Assembly: GCA_018266755.1 (NCBI GenBank)
Contig: JAFDZW010000002.1
Span: forward strand, 1-64,000
Direction: 5' to 3'
Source of the DNA: Bacteroidota bacterium
Lineage (GTDB): Bacteria > Bacteroidota > Ignavibacteria > Palsa-1295
Length of the DNA: 64,000 nt
In this document: positions 42,965 through 52,132 of the stretch, one piece after another
Layout: the number at the start of each line of letters is the position of its first letter
How positions within the stretch are numbered: position 1 is the first letter of the stretch
Program-made: the position numbers and the translations under genes
The notes under the pieces: generated by a model
What the model was told of the DNA's origin: nothing
Databases searched by the model: none
Seen by the model: only the letters and a program-made list of their open reading frames with translations

Positions 42965-44455
42965 TCAGAATGCGGTGCGAAGTCCGAGATGTAATACGGC
43001 TGCATCGAGCGGGACCCCTCGGGCAAGCGCGATCGCACCTTGCACGTAACCGATCTGTGTGTCGAACAACATACTGATCCCGTATCCTACTGCCGACCAC
43101 TTGCGCCCCACAATGCCCGCGTAAGCAACTTGCTCAAGCCCTCCGATATCGACAAATGCTCCGAAGTACGACCTCGACGACATCATGAATCTGGGTTCGA
43201 TGGTTGCGATCAAATACCTCGACGCAACGAAGCTTGCTTCGCGATACCCGCGCAGCGAGTTGATACCACCCAACCGATACAGATCTGAGAGATCGAGCGC
43301 ATCGGACGTCACCTCACGGGCAGTGACCCGCATAACACTGACCACCCGTGCTCCGCCAATCGGCACAACTGCCTCGGCGCTGCCAGCAAGCGAGCGAATG
43401 GCGGCGATGGTCGTGTACCCGAGTGTATCCGTCGCACTCTTCGACCCGAATGTCGCGCCAAGCGAGATAGCGTACCCCGAATGCGGCGCATAGCGGTCGT
43501 CTCGGTTGTCGATACTAAAAGTGATTCCTCCGCTCAGGGTATGCGACTCGCGCACGATTTCGCTCCGTCCCGGCGTGATCCCGTCATACGAAGCCGTACC
43601 TGCAATGCTGACCGATGCGATCGAATGAAGCGTCGCGGAGAGCTCTGCATGCGTTGCAACAAACAGACTGTCCTCGTCATGCCGTCCGAGCGTTAGTTGT
43701 GCATCGACGGGCCATGCGGCAAGCCACGGTTCGGTGTATGCTGCAGCAAGATCGGAGGTGTTTGGCGTTAGCCGTTCGTAGCGCAATCGTGCGCTGCGCG
43801 CCGTACCGCCGATATTTCTGAATGCAAGATCGAGAAATCCGTTGATGTATGCACTCGTGCCTGATGCCGGGTTCGGAACATAACCCAATACCCCATCGAT
43901 ATTCGTCGTCCGCGCTTCCTGCACCGAGAGCGTGATCCCGACGCTCGAATCATTCACTCGGAAGAGCTGCGGTTCGCTGACACTCGTGAATAATCCGCTC
44001 TGTCGCAGACGTAACACGCCGGCATCGAGCAACTCACGACTCAATGGCGGCAAAGAACGAATCAAAAACTCGCGTGCAACCACATCCGAATCGGTTTCGA
44101 GAATACCTGTTGCAACCACACAAACGAGATGAGCAATCCGTCCTTCCCTCACGCGCAAGGTTACTGCAATGTGCGACGAATCGGTTCGGCGCAGACCGCT
44201 CGGTCTGATCTCGGCAAACGCATACCCTTTATCGCTGTAATGGGTGAGCAGACGTTCGATATCGTCTTCGAGGACTTGCTCGTCATACACGCTGTCCGTG
44301 CGAGTGCGCACGAGCGACGTGAGTTCCTCGCTACTGAGATGTTCGGCTCCAACGATATCGAATGATGACACCGAAACGGGAGACTGTGCGAATGTCGCGG
44401 TGCAACAGGCACTGAAGATCAGGACCAACACGATGGCTTCTCGCGCAAGGCGCAT
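42965..44455 (-). CDS. Omp85/BamA-type outer membrane protein
   Basis: A 496-residue protein, with the ATG at 44455 giving a signal peptide that ends TFAQ. One or more POTRA-like domains (VSSFDIVGAEHLSSEELTSLVRTRTDSVYDEQVLEDDIERLL, with a second one following) lie before a C-terminal barrel (LGYVPNP, RNIGGTARSARLRYER, GGINSLRGYREASF, YGISMLFDTQIGYVQ) with the GYRE pattern of Omp85 proteins. At about 500 residues it is shorter than BamA (about 800), so it is probably a TamA/ShlB/Toc75-like assembly factor or a BamA-like paralogue. Confidence 0.82.
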   Translation of the reverse strand: MRLAREAIVLVLIFSACCTATFAQSPVSVSSFDIVGAEHLSSEELTSLVRTRTDSVYDEQVLEDDIERLLTHYSDKGYAFAEIRPSGLRRTDSSHIAVTLRVREGRIAHLVCVVATGILETDSDVVAREFLIRSLPPLSRELLDAGVLRLRQSGLFTSVSEPQLFRVNDSSVGITLSVQEARTTNIDGVLGYVPNPASGTSAYINGFLDLAFRNIGGTARSARLRYERLTPNTSDLAAAYTEPWLAAWPVDAQLTLGRHDEDSLFVATHAELSATLHSIASVSIAGTASYDGITPGRSEIVRESHTLSGGITFSIDNRDDRYAPHSGYAISLGATFGSKSATDTLGYTTIAAIRSLAGSAEAVVPIGGARVVSVMRVTAREVTSDALDLSDLYRLGGINSLRGYREASFVASRYLIATIEPRFMMSSRSYFGAFVDIGGLEQVAYAGIVGRKWSAVGYGISMLFDTQIGYVQGAIALARGVPLDAAVLHLGLRTAF

Positions 44456-44516
44456 GCGAACGAGCAACGAGTACTTCGCGGATGCGATTCCGCAGAACGC
44501 CGTGACCACGCTGCGC

Positions 44517-45026
44517 TTAGCGGCGCGACTTCGGCCGATCAAAAATCTCCTTCGCAATGATAAAATCGCGGTAGGAATTCGTGCTGACGCCGCTGAGCAG
44601 CCGGCGTTTTGCGACAGGTTTTGTATCGTATGCAGCGCGCTCTTCCGCCGACTCTTTATACGAACTACCGGTGACACCGGTCGCCATCCCGAAATCATCG
44701 GTATAATCTGCCTTCCGTTGTGCCGCGGCAGAATTGTCGGGTCTCGTAGAGTCGCTCCGGTACGCCGCTTCGAAATCTTCCGTCGTCGCTGCCCACGCAC
44801 TTTCGTCCTGCAGCTCGCGTGCTTGTTCTTGCAGGACCTCCGCCGCGATGCGGATATTATCGCCAGTTTCCGTCCGTCGTTTCCGGCGGGCTTCGTCGGC
44901 GACCGCTTTACGAAGACGATCCGCTTCGGTCGTCTTTGCAGCTTCGGCCTGCTTCTTCGCGGCAGACGTAAAGAGCCGGATGATGAAGAAAATGATCGCG
45001 ACGAAGAATATCCAATTACTTTTCAT
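44517..45026 (-). CDS. Membrane protein with charged coiled-coil tail
   Basis: A 169-residue protein: an N-terminal transmembrane helix (residues 4-20) followed by a long Ala/Lys/Glu-rich helix (KKQAEAAKTTEADRLRKAVADEARRKRRTE) and a C-terminal segment SYRDFIIAKEIFDRPKSRR of a kind that closes many short membrane-tethered bacterial proteins. No family is recognised. It overlaps hutI by 4 bp, so it may be co-translated, but no functional link is clear. Confidence 0.65.
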   Translation of the reverse strand: MKSNWIFFVAIIFFIIRLFTSAAKKQAEAAKTTEADRLRKAVADEARRKRRTETGDNIRIAAEVLQEQARELQDESAWAATTEDFEAAYRSDSTRPDNSAAAQRKADYTDDFGMATGVTGSSYKESAEERAAYDTKPVAKRRLLSGVSTNSYRDFIIAKEIFDRPKSRR

Positions 45027-46264
45027 AAGCCTCCGGCGAGAATGCTCCCGCGTTTGATCACGGCCACAACATCGCTGACGCCAATATGGTACGGCAAATA
45101 TGCGAGCGAGGGGATGTCATAGAGCACCAGGTCGGCGGACTTCCCGATCTCGATCGAGCCATGCGTCGCTGCACGATCGATCGCTGCTGCACCGTTGAGT
45201 GTCGCAGCCGTCAGTGCTTCTTCGGGTGTCATCCCCATCCCAATGACTGCGAGCGAGACAGCAAGCTGCATGCTCTCACTCATCGAAGATCCGGGATTAC
45301 AATCGGTGGCGATCGCAACGGCGCAACCTGCACCGATCATCCTGCGGGCCGGGGCGTAGGGCGAACGAATACACATGGCCGTGACCGGAAGCAGCGTCGC
45401 AACGGTACGATCCGAAGCCGCCAGCGCTGCAATTCCCTCGTCGTTGATCTTCAGAAGATGATCGGCACTGAAACTGCCGAGTTCGGCGGCAAGTGCGGCT
45501 CCCGACGTGTCTGCAAGTTCGTCGGCGTGCAGTTTGATCTTCAGACCCGCAGCGCTTGCGGCAGCACAGATCTCGCGCGTTTCATCGTTTGTAAAGTACC
45601 CTTCGTCACAGAACACATCCGCAAACTCGGCAGCCCGATTGCCGATAACGGCAGGGAGTTGTTCTTCGATCAATTCGCGCACATATACCGACTGCGATTT
45701 CTCCTTCGGCACCGCATGGGCTCCGAGCCAGGTGCGAACGATCTCCATGCCGCAGCGCTCACCGACATACTTTGCCGCGTTGAGCAACGCAAGCTCCGAC
45801 TCGGTCGAGAGTCCGTAGCCCGACTTGACCTCCATGGTCGTCGTGCCGAGCGTAAAGGCCGAGCGAACGAACCGAATCGAATGTTCGGTGATCTCCTCAG
45901 CCGTGGCCGCCCGAACCTTCTCGACACTCGAACGGATGCCTCCGCCCATTGCCGCAATTTCCTGGTACGACCTACCCGAGGCCCGCATGCAAAACTCGTT
46001 GCTCCGCTCGCCCATGAATACGGCATGTGTATGCGAATCAACAAATCCGGGCAGTGCAAGCAGCCCCCGGCAATCGAGCATATCGGTACCCCCAGGGGTC
46101 TCACTTCGTACCGCCGTTTCGGTATCGACGGCAACGACCCTGCCCGCATCGTCCACGAGAACGGCGGCCTGCTCGATCGTACGAACGTCATTCATTGCCG
46201 CACCACGAAGAGCTGTTCGCCCGGTCGGGGTGACAAGGAGTCGGATATTGTGATAGCACTTCAC
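45023..46264 (-). CDS. hutI: Imidazolonepropionase
   Basis: A 413-residue amidohydrolase that opens 4-imidazolone-5-propionate in histidine degradation. It has the metal-binding GFVDSHTHAVF, the family-specific NEFCMRASGRSYQEIAAMGGGIRSS, IKLHADEL, ADHLLKI and the Asp/Asn of ATDCNPGSS, plus a characteristic MEVKSGYGL. No other hut genes are in the window, so the pathway is incomplete here. It overlaps the coiled-coil gene by 4 bp. Confidence 0.94.
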   Translation of the reverse strand: MKCYHNIRLLVTPTGRTALRGAAMNDVRTIEQAAVLVDDAGRVVAVDTETAVRSETPGGTDMLDCRGLLALPGFVDSHTHAVFMGERSNEFCMRASGRSYQEIAAMGGGIRSSVEKVRAATAEEITEHSIRFVRSAFTLGTTTMEVKSGYGLSTESELALLNAAKYVGERCGMEIVRTWLGAHAVPKEKSQSVYVRELIEEQLPAVIGNRAAEFADVFCDEGYFTNDETREICAAASAAGLKIKLHADELADTSGAALAAELGSFSADHLLKINDEGIAALAASDRTVATLLPVTAMCIRSPYAPARRMIGAGCAVAIATDCNPGSSMSESMQLAVSLAVIGMGMTPEEALTAATLNGAAAIDRAATHGSIEIGKSADLVLYDIPSLAYLPYHIGVSDVVAVIKRGSILAGGL

Positions 46265-46386
46265 GGCTCAAAATTACGGAGCCGAGCGGCGTAGTGGACC
46301 GGATATAAAAAATTTAGGATTTCCATCGAACTTCCGAACCCCCTCACCCCTCCTTGAGACATCACTTAACTATATTCGCTCAAACC

Positions 46387-46914
46387 ATGAAAACACGCAA
46401 TCTTCTTACGATCGCACTGGTGCTGGTTGCCACGACCTCTGCGATACACGCACAGCAAACGGTGGCGGACGCACAGCAATATCTGCAGAAATTTGTCGGC
46501 AACTGGGTGGCCAAGAACGCCAGCGTCGAAATGGACGGCAACAAGTCGAGCGTCGAGTACCACGCCGACTTCAAGGCTGCCGCCGGGGGCACGGGGTTGA
46601 CCATGCACGAGTGGTTTTCGGCCGAGGGGCTCGGCAACTACATCGGCGAGAACATCGTCGGCTACGACCCGAACACGGCGACCATTCATTGGTATAGCAC
46701 CGACAATACTGGCACCTGCCACGATCACTACGGATTCTGGTCGAACCCAAACCATCTGTTCGTTCAGTATAACGGGGTAGTGGACAAGAAAATGTATGTC
46801 GAACAGCTCGACATGGAATTCGTCTCGCCGACGCGCATGCATGTGAAAGTTACCGGCATGACCAACGGCACGACGAATCTTCGGATAGAAGGCACATTCG
46901 AGAAAGTGCAGTAA
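46387..46914 (+). CDS. Secreted DUF1579-like protein
   Basis: A 175-residue protein from the ATG at 46387 with a signal peptide ending IHAQ. The mature part (YLQKFVGNWVAKNASVEM, GNYIGENIVGYDPNTATIHWYSTD, THMFVQYNGV-like) resembles DUF1579 or lipocalin-like beta-barrels that appear in small secreted proteins of unknown function. It ends at a hairpin just before the second ECF sigma factor, with which it may be linked. Confidence 0.6.
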   Translation: MKTRNLLTIALVLVATTSAIHAQQTVADAQQYLQKFVGNWVAKNASVEMDGNKSSVEYHADFKAAAGGTGLTMHEWFSAEGLGNYIGENIVGYDPNTATIHWYSTDNTGTCHDHYGFWSNPNHLFVQYNGVVDKKMYVEQLDMEFVSPTRMHVKVTGMTNGTTNLRIEGTFEKVQ

Positions 46915-46933
46915 CACCACAACACCCGCACAA

Positions 46934-46972
46934 GGAGGCTGCCCGCCTATTGTATGCACGCCGGCAGCCTCC
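46934..46972 (+). terminator. Hairpin after the DUF1579-like gene
   Basis: GGAGGCTGCC (46934-46943) and GGCAGCCTCC (46963-46972) pair perfectly. There is no T tract, so termination may need other factors. Confidence 0.5.
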
Positions 46973-47015
46973 GGTGTGCCTTGCATGACGGCAGAGTTTT
47001 TCGTAACTTTCCAGT

Positions 47016-47972
47016 ATGAATTCGCAAATCGAGCACCGTGATCTGACCGATCTGGCTGTTGCTGCCCTCGGCGGCAACAGCACGGCTATGAACACCTTGC
47101 TCGCATGCGTGCGTCCGCGACTCTATGCCTATGCGTTGCGGATCTGCAAGCATCGCACACAAGCGGACGATGCTATTCAGGATGCCTTTCTCCATGCCTA
47201 TACTCACATCCGCCAACTTCGGCAACCGTCCGCCTTCTACCCGTGGATCCGATCAATTGTCCGCCGTTCGGCCTGGCGCGAACTTCGTATAACCCAAGGG
47301 CCGATCCGATCCGCCGACAACCTGCAGTTGATCACCCATCCAACCGAGGAGTCGCTCGAATCGGCGATCGAACAACAACTGGCGCACAACACCATCTACG
47401 AATCCATCGGCAAACTTACCGACACGCTGAAACTGCCGGTGTTGCTCCGCTACTTCTCGGGGCATCAGGAATACGAGCAGATCGCGGAAATCCTGTCCAT
47501 CCCGGTCGGCACGGTACGAAGCCGGCTCAATGAAGCGAAGAAGCAGTTACGGCTGGCCTGGACAGGCGGAGTGGACCTTCCCGCCGCATTGCAACAGGAA
47601 GCCGAGCGATGGAATGAATTCTACCGTGAGGTCTGGAGCAAGGTGTACGACGCTCCCGATGCGCGCAAGCGGTTAACGTCTCATCTGGCAAACGATCTGC
47701 ACATCCATTTCACGAGCGGAGCACGCACGCGCGGGCGTTCGGTCATCGAACGTGAGATCGAGGACGATATGCGCTATGGCAGCCGCTCGACACCAGCGAG
47801 CGTGTTCAACGTCGGGAATATCGGGATCGTCGAATGTACGAATGAGAATTCAGCGGAGTACCCTGACCGCTGCCCTGCCGCCACGACATTCATCTTTCAC
47901 CGCGACCGTGAGCAGACCGTCCTGCTACAGCTCCACCACGCGTCGCGTTCTCTCGAAATGGCCTGCAGTTAG
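47016..47972 (+). CDS. ECF sigma factor with SnoaL-like C-terminal domain
   Basis: A 318-residue sigma factor. Region 2 is clear (LYAYALRICKHRTQADDAIQDAFLHAYTHI and WIRSIVRRSAWRELRI), as is region 4 (LPVLLRYFSGHQEYEQIAEILSIPVGTVRSRLNEAKKQL). Beyond residue 190 about 120 extra residues (NEFYREVWSKVYD, HLANDLHIHF, IEREIEDDMRYGSR) look like a SnoaL/NTF2-like domain, as in ECF41/ECF56-type factors, where the tail modulates activity in place of an anti-sigma factor. No anti-sigma gene is adjacent. Its target genes cannot be told from the sequence. Confidence 0.85.
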   Translation: MNSQIEHRDLTDLAVAALGGNSTAMNTLLACVRPRLYAYALRICKHRTQADDAIQDAFLHAYTHIRQLRQPSAFYPWIRSIVRRSAWRELRITQGPIRSADNLQLITHPTEESLESAIEQQLAHNTIYESIGKLTDTLKLPVLLRYFSGHQEYEQIAEILSIPVGTVRSRLNEAKKQLRLAWTGGVDLPAALQQEAERWNEFYREVWSKVYDAPDARKRLTSHLANDLHIHFTSGARTRGRSVIEREIEDDMRYGSRSTPASVFNVGNIGIVECTNENSAEYPDRCPAATTFIFHRDREQTVLLQLHHASRSLEMACS

Positions 47973-48118
47973 CAGAGTAAGCATAGATCGTCTTCGTGAG
48001 ACTACTCTGCGTTCACAGTTCGATAAATTGATACCGAAGCGGATAGGATGCACACCGCACCCCCGTAGGGTGGGTGTACCGTTCGTGGCTTCTGACGTAC
48101 TGCCCCAAGCAGTAGCGT

Positions 48119-48313
48119 TTAGGCTGCGTCGGCGTGCGGGCGGCTATCGAACATCACTGTTTCCGCTTCTTCCAGATAATCATCTGCAAGACGCTTCAAC
48201 AGCTGAAGCTCGTTAAGCGTGAGACCTACGTATATGGGTTCGCTCTCGCTTTGGACGCGTGCGTCATGGAGTTTACGGCTCAAAGCGAGTAATCTGTCGA
48301 GTGTTGCGATCAT
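48119..48313 (-). CDS. Small helical protein, unknown
   Basis: A 64-residue protein starting at 48313 (IATLDRLLALSRKLHDARVQ, then LTLNELQLLKRLADDYLEEAETVMFD). Two amphipathic helices are predicted by eye. An upstream ATG at 48391 would run through the palindromic repeats and is disfavoured. No family is recognised. Its existence is supported by codon pattern only. Confidence 0.45.
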   Translation of the reverse strand: MIATLDRLLALSRKLHDARVQSESEPIYVGLTLNELQLLKRLADDYLEEAETVMFDSRPHADAA

Positions 48314-48342
48314 GTGTCGTGTATATGAGGGGTTGATACACC

Positions 48343-48405
48343 GAAGGAGTCCGTGCCACTTCCAATAACGTGCTCCGAATATCGGGAGCACGGTTCTCCG
48401 TGCTA
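48343..48405. repeat. Cluster of palindromic repeat pieces
   Basis: GAAGGAGTCCGTGCCAC (48343-48359) matches the element at 36813-36840 with 12-13 nt missing. GTGCTCC / GGAGCAC (48371-48377 and 48386-48392) and AGCACGG-TTCT-CCGTGCT (48388-48405) then form overlapping hairpins. Confidence 0.65.
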
Positions 48406-48485
48406 CAAATATGCAACATAATTACGCCAAATCCAAATTAATTTTTGAAAAAAATGAAAATAAGTGCAATTTGTTGAAAATAGAC

Positions 48486-49685
48486 CTAACGTGCTCCCAC
48501 AGCACGGAGCACTATTCTTACTTCTGATGCTTCCGAAAGCATACTATCGTGCTCCCGGTGCCCAATTGCCGAGATTTCAAGCAGATCGTACCGCACAACG
48601 TCATAGAACTGCTTATTCGATACTGTCTTATCCCGTTTATTTAGAACCACATCGCACTTCCCCGCCGCCGAACAACACATCGCACGCACTCGCCCCTTTT
48701 CGTCGGACCGGTCTCCTACGACCCTCCAGGCAGGGCTCTGTATGTCGAACGCGCCCGAAAGAGTAGCCCCATGACAATTCAGTGTAATATATGACGACTT
48801 GATCGATAGCCGCACAAGTCCGGCGATCTCGTCGATGAGCGCAATAAATCGCGGACGCTCCCATTGATATTCTCCGTGACACCAGTCGTCTTCTTGGCTG
48901 AGCGCTGGGCAGTCGGCCTGCCTGGTACACGGCGCATAGATCGTGTAGCCGACGGTCACCGCTGCATCCCTGAACTCGAGCAATCCGCGGGAGGCGCTCT
49001 TCGATGCCGGCTCGATTACGATCGCGTGGCCATGGTCGCCGATGATCCGAGCAAATGTCCGGTGCAGTTGTTTGTGCAGGCGTGGGCTGAGCTCATTGAG
49101 CGTGTTCATCATCGTCACCAGATCGAACGCCCCGGGCACGAATGTCTCGTCCGATACCGACTCAAGGTCGAGTAGCTGGGTTGTGACCACGAGCGTCACA
49201 TAGCGGCATCGTTTCGCAACTGCCTGTGCCATTGTACGAACGAATGCAAAGTTCTCACTGACCGCGTCGATCGCCGTTACGTGCAGCGTGATCGGCTTTC
49301 GAAGATCTTCCTCGACGAATTGAATCAGCCCCCAGATCGCGGCGCCGGTCCCAGTGCCGAGGTCGAGCACCCGGAGCGAATCGCGGTCGAAGAATCCCGA
49401 AGCATGCAATTCGCGCAGCGGCGGGACGATCTTCAGGAAATTGGTGGTAGTGTAATAGAGCCTGTATGCGCGCTGAAATCGCGGCTTCGCAAGGTAGTGT
49501 CGTTGACGCACCGCGCCGGCTTGCCCCGTGAGCGCATCGCTGAGGGCACGTACATCGGCGGCGACAGACACAATCTCTTTACGGGCGATCTTAGCGTGCA
49601 GCGAGTCGGCATCGAGCGATAGCCCGAGAACCTCTTCGAGACTTTCCGTGTAGATTCTCCCCGGCGACAACAGTACCCGCTTCAT
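48486..49685 (-). CDS. Rsm22-like rRNA methyltransferase family protein
   Basis: A 399-residue protein from the ATG at 49685. It has a SAM-binding methyltransferase core (VLDLGTGTGAAIWGLIQFVEE, VTAIDAVSENFAFV) and an Rsm22-like cysteine cluster (CTRQADCPALSQEDDWCH), with FDLVTMMNTLNELSP in between. Rsm22 proteins act on the small ribosomal subunit. The last residues (IVLRAVGAR) lie on a palindrome (48491-48512), so the C-terminus has probably been rewritten by a repeat. It is divergent from mtgA, with start codons overlapping by 2 bp. Confidence 0.8.
   Translation of the reverse strand: MKRVLLSPGRIYTESLEEVLGLSLDADSLHAKIARKEIVSVAADVRALSDALTGQAGAVRQRHYLAKPRFQRAYRLYYTTTNFLKIVPPLRELHASGFFDRDSLRVLDLGTGTGAAIWGLIQFVEEDLRKPITLHVTAIDAVSENFAFVRTMAQAVAKRCRYVTLVVTTQLLDLESVSDETFVPGAFDLVTMMNTLNELSPRLHKQLHRTFARIIGDHGHAIVIEPASKSASRGLLEFRDAAVTVGYTIYAPCTRQADCPALSQEDDWCHGEYQWERPRFIALIDEIAGLVRLSIKSSYITLNCHGATLSGAFDIQSPAWRVVGDRSDEKGRVRAMCCSAAGKCDVVLNKRDKTVSNKQFYDVVRYDLLEISAIGHREHDSMLSEASEVRIVLRAVGAR
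48491..48512. repeat. Palindrome at the 3' end of the Rsm22-like gene
   Basis: GTGCTCC (48491-48497) and GGAGCAC (48506-48512) pair, with GTGCT/AGCAC nested inside. Same family as the pieces at 48343-48405. Confidence 0.65.
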
Positions 49686-50442
49686 GAGTATCGATTCGTT
49701 AGACGCAGCACAACCACGATCTTCGGCAGTTCGCTCCACCGGCGCTCGCGTCTGGGGATGGATCTGGAAACTCGCGCTTATCGCGCTGTTGCTGCCCGTT
49801 CTTCAGGTCATCATCTTAAAGTGGGTGAACCCTCCATTCTCGACCATGATGATCTATCAAAGTATAGAGCATCTCTTCAGCGGCGAAGCGGTCACATTCT
49901 CGCATAGCAATCTTTCGTGGGACGAAATCCCGGATGCATTCGTCCAAGCATCGATCGCCGGAGAAGATCAGCGGTTTTTCTCGCATAATGGGTTCGACTG
50001 GACGGAGATCGAGAACGCGCAGCTCGAACACCAACGACATCCGAACCGCCCCATGCGAGGAGCAAGCACACTCTCGCAGCAAACCGCAAAGAACCTCTTC
50101 CTGCCCCCGTGGCATTCGTTCATCCGCAAAGGCGTCGAGGCATACTACACCGTTCTCATCGAATTCTTCTGGAGCAAGCAGCGAATCCTGCAAATGTACT
50201 CGAATATCGCGCAGCTCGGACCCAATCAGTTCGGTCTCGAAGCAGCAGCTGAGTACCACTTCCATAAACATGCCTGGGAGCTTTCGGCTGTCGAGTGCGC
50301 AAGGCTTGCCGCCACGCTGCCAAACCCGGAACGCTGGAGCGCTTCGCACCCTTCCCCCTATATTCTACGTAGGTCTGGGCGTATCCTTAATCAAATGAGA
50401 GGGTTACCGGCAAGCGACGAGGACGACGGCGATCCGGACTAA
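49684..50442 (+). CDS. mtgA: Monofunctional peptidoglycan transglycosylase
   Basis: A 252-residue protein with one N-terminal transmembrane helix (about residues 26-48) and a GT51 domain. The catalytic Glu is in AGEDQRFFSHNGFDW, followed by GASTLSQQTAKNLFLPPWHSF and QRILQMYSNIAQLGPNQFGLEAAAEYHF. It polymerises lipid II glycan strands without a penicillin-binding domain. The acidic C-terminal tail is short. It is divergently transcribed from the Rsm22-like gene; the starts overlap. Confidence 0.92.
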   Translation: MSIDSLDAAQPRSSAVRSTGARVWGWIWKLALIALLLPVLQVIILKWVNPPFSTMMIYQSIEHLFSGEAVTFSHSNLSWDEIPDAFVQASIAGEDQRFFSHNGFDWTEIENAQLEHQRHPNRPMRGASTLSQQTAKNLFLPPWHSFIRKGVEAYYTVLIEFFWSKQRILQMYSNIAQLGPNQFGLEAAAEYHFHKHAWELSAVECARLAATLPNPERWSASHPSPYILRRSGRILNQMRGLPASDEDDGDPD

Positions 50443-50471
50443 GAAATGCGATCCGCGACGTTTGCCACTAC

Positions 50472-50728
50472 TTATCCACGACTTATGAGGCGATTTATGC
50501 CGGCAGGTGTGCGCCCAAGTGGTCAACTCCCGATTCTCTAACACAACGTGGAAACTCGTGAAAACTGCAAATAGCGACCGTATTGGTGAATAACTTGCCA
50601 GTGCTCCACATCTTGCTCACAGCGGCAAGATGATCCCTGAGTTAATCCACAAAGTTATCCACTTTGTTGTTGGTAAATATCAACAACCGTTCTGAAGCCC
50701 GTTTTATCTGATTGTTATCTGTGGAAAA
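50472..50728. other. Cluster of DnaA-box-like sequences
   Basis: Compared with TTATCCACA: TTATCCACG (50472-50480), TAATCCACA (50643-50651), TTATCCACT (50655-50663) and, in reverse, TGTGGAAAA (50720-50728) each differ by one base. GTTGTTG/CAACAAC arms (50666-50687) lie between. The 50443-50887 gap has no gene. A replication origin or a DnaA-controlled region is possible; four sites with one mismatch each are not proof. Confidence 0.35.
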
Positions 50729-50887
50729 GCCTCCGAAGGCATATCCGACAACGAGTTCAAATTTGACCGAATTAGGAAATGCTTGATCTATGTGCATTCG
50801 TCAGGGCGAAGCAGCCCCAAACGCCCGCACTGCAAGGCTTTGGGAAGGGAGACGTGCGATGAAATTTCCTCAAAAAATAGGCTGTAT

Positions 50888-51700
50888 TTACATGTATTCT
50901 CCTATCCGAGTACCGGTTGTTCTGTCGATGGTGATAAAATGCGCCGGACGGTCGGTCCAGCAACCTGAATTGAAGTAGCGAATTCCTTCTGTTTGTCGTT
51001 CCATCGCTTGGTGGGTGTGGCCGCAGAACACGTATGTCGCCTTGCGCTCACGAGCATACTCAATGGCAGCGGATGCAACCGCATCCGAAACCCTGAGCCA
51101 TGTTTTGCTTCGACGTTTGAGCCACCGGCTGACCCGCTGATTATCGGTATCGATCTTTTGGAAGAACTTATAGAAGATCGTCGCAAGCTCGCTGACAACG
51201 ACATTGTTCGAGAGAAACCGATCGAACTGATGCCCGTGAATCGCAAGGTAGCGCTCGCCATCGCTTTCCCATTGGTACTCGTCGTACACCTTGATGCCAA
51301 GCAGATGCGTCAGTATCTCGGCGATGCCGTCATGGTTACCCGCTACCCATACGACCTCTACCCCTCGCTTCGGGTTTGAACACTTCCGGATGTATGACAG
51401 AAATTTCCAGTCGTCTTTGCGAAGCCGCTTGAAGTTTAGGTCCTCGAATACATCGCCATTAAGGATTAACCGACGGAACGAGTAGCTCCGAAGCAGCCGC
51501 AGTGCATCGCGCGAACGAGAGACGTCGGAGCCAAGGTGGATATCGCTGATGACAAGCGTATCGACAAACCGGACCGAGGCGAGCAGCTCGACGGTACGTT
51601 CGTCATCGAGTTCGAGTTCGTCATGTACAATACGGTCCGGCAGGAAATCCGCCGTCGTCGGTTCGTTGTACGAGGATTCATCTATTACATGTTGGCTCAT
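50888..51700 (-). CDS. Calcineurin-like metallophosphoesterase, LpxH-like
   Basis: A 270-residue phosphoesterase. Metal-binding motifs: TLVISDIHLGSD (DxH), LILNGDVFED (GDxxxD-type), VWVAGNHDG (GNHD), and YVFCGHTHQAME (GHxH). The arrangement and length fit the UDP-2,3-diacylglucosamine diphosphatase (LpxH) group, which cuts the pyrophosphate in lipid A synthesis at the inner membrane face, but relatives with other substrates share the pattern. Its ribosome site is not evident and the stop lies in the oriC-like intergenic region's right edge. Confidence 0.85.
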   Translation of the reverse strand: MSQHVIDESSYNEPTTADFLPDRIVHDELELDDERTVELLASVRFVDTLVISDIHLGSDVSRSRDALRLLRSYSFRRLILNGDVFEDLNFKRLRKDDWKFLSYIRKCSNPKRGVEVVWVAGNHDGIAEILTHLLGIKVYDEYQWESDGERYLAIHGHQFDRFLSNNVVVSELATIFYKFFQKIDTDNQRVSRWLKRRSKTWLRVSDAVASAAIEYARERKATYVFCGHTHQAMERQTEGIRYFNSGCWTDRPAHFITIDRTTGTRIGEYM

Positions 51701-52132
51701 AGAATGGACTGTTGGTTACTCAGGAATGTCGCATCAAGGCTCGTGGACGCAGGGTGCGACAAGCCGCCCACAAGGTTAGCCACAAAGCGAACTACAGCCT
51801 ATAACACCGAATCGGTGTCCCGATCGAATATGACCATGTAATGTCTGTATGATTTCTCTGTTACCAGGTGGAAGGGCATCCGGTCCGAACGAAGATATAT
51901 AGAAACTATTCTGCAATGTCTGGCATTTATTCGGTTGCCACGTACAGCTATATTTCATCACCATCGAACATGCGGGAATTGTTCGATCTTTATTCTTGAA
52001 TCAGCGTACGCACGAACCGACCCTCTGTTCATCAGGAGGAGCGGGTCATTTTTTCATCCGCAGACCAGTCATTCTCCACGGGATGACGATCTGATTGACA
52101 GTACAGCTACGGGATCAGCCCCCTCGTGCCGT
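51701..52132. other. Intergenic region before the T9SS gene at 52133
   Basis: Some 430 bp without a supported gene. A long open frame runs from 51935 into the next gene but has no coding character before the signal peptide at 52133. No TAnnTTTG element at a usable distance was found; TATATTTC at about 51949 is the nearest approach. Confidence 0.4.
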
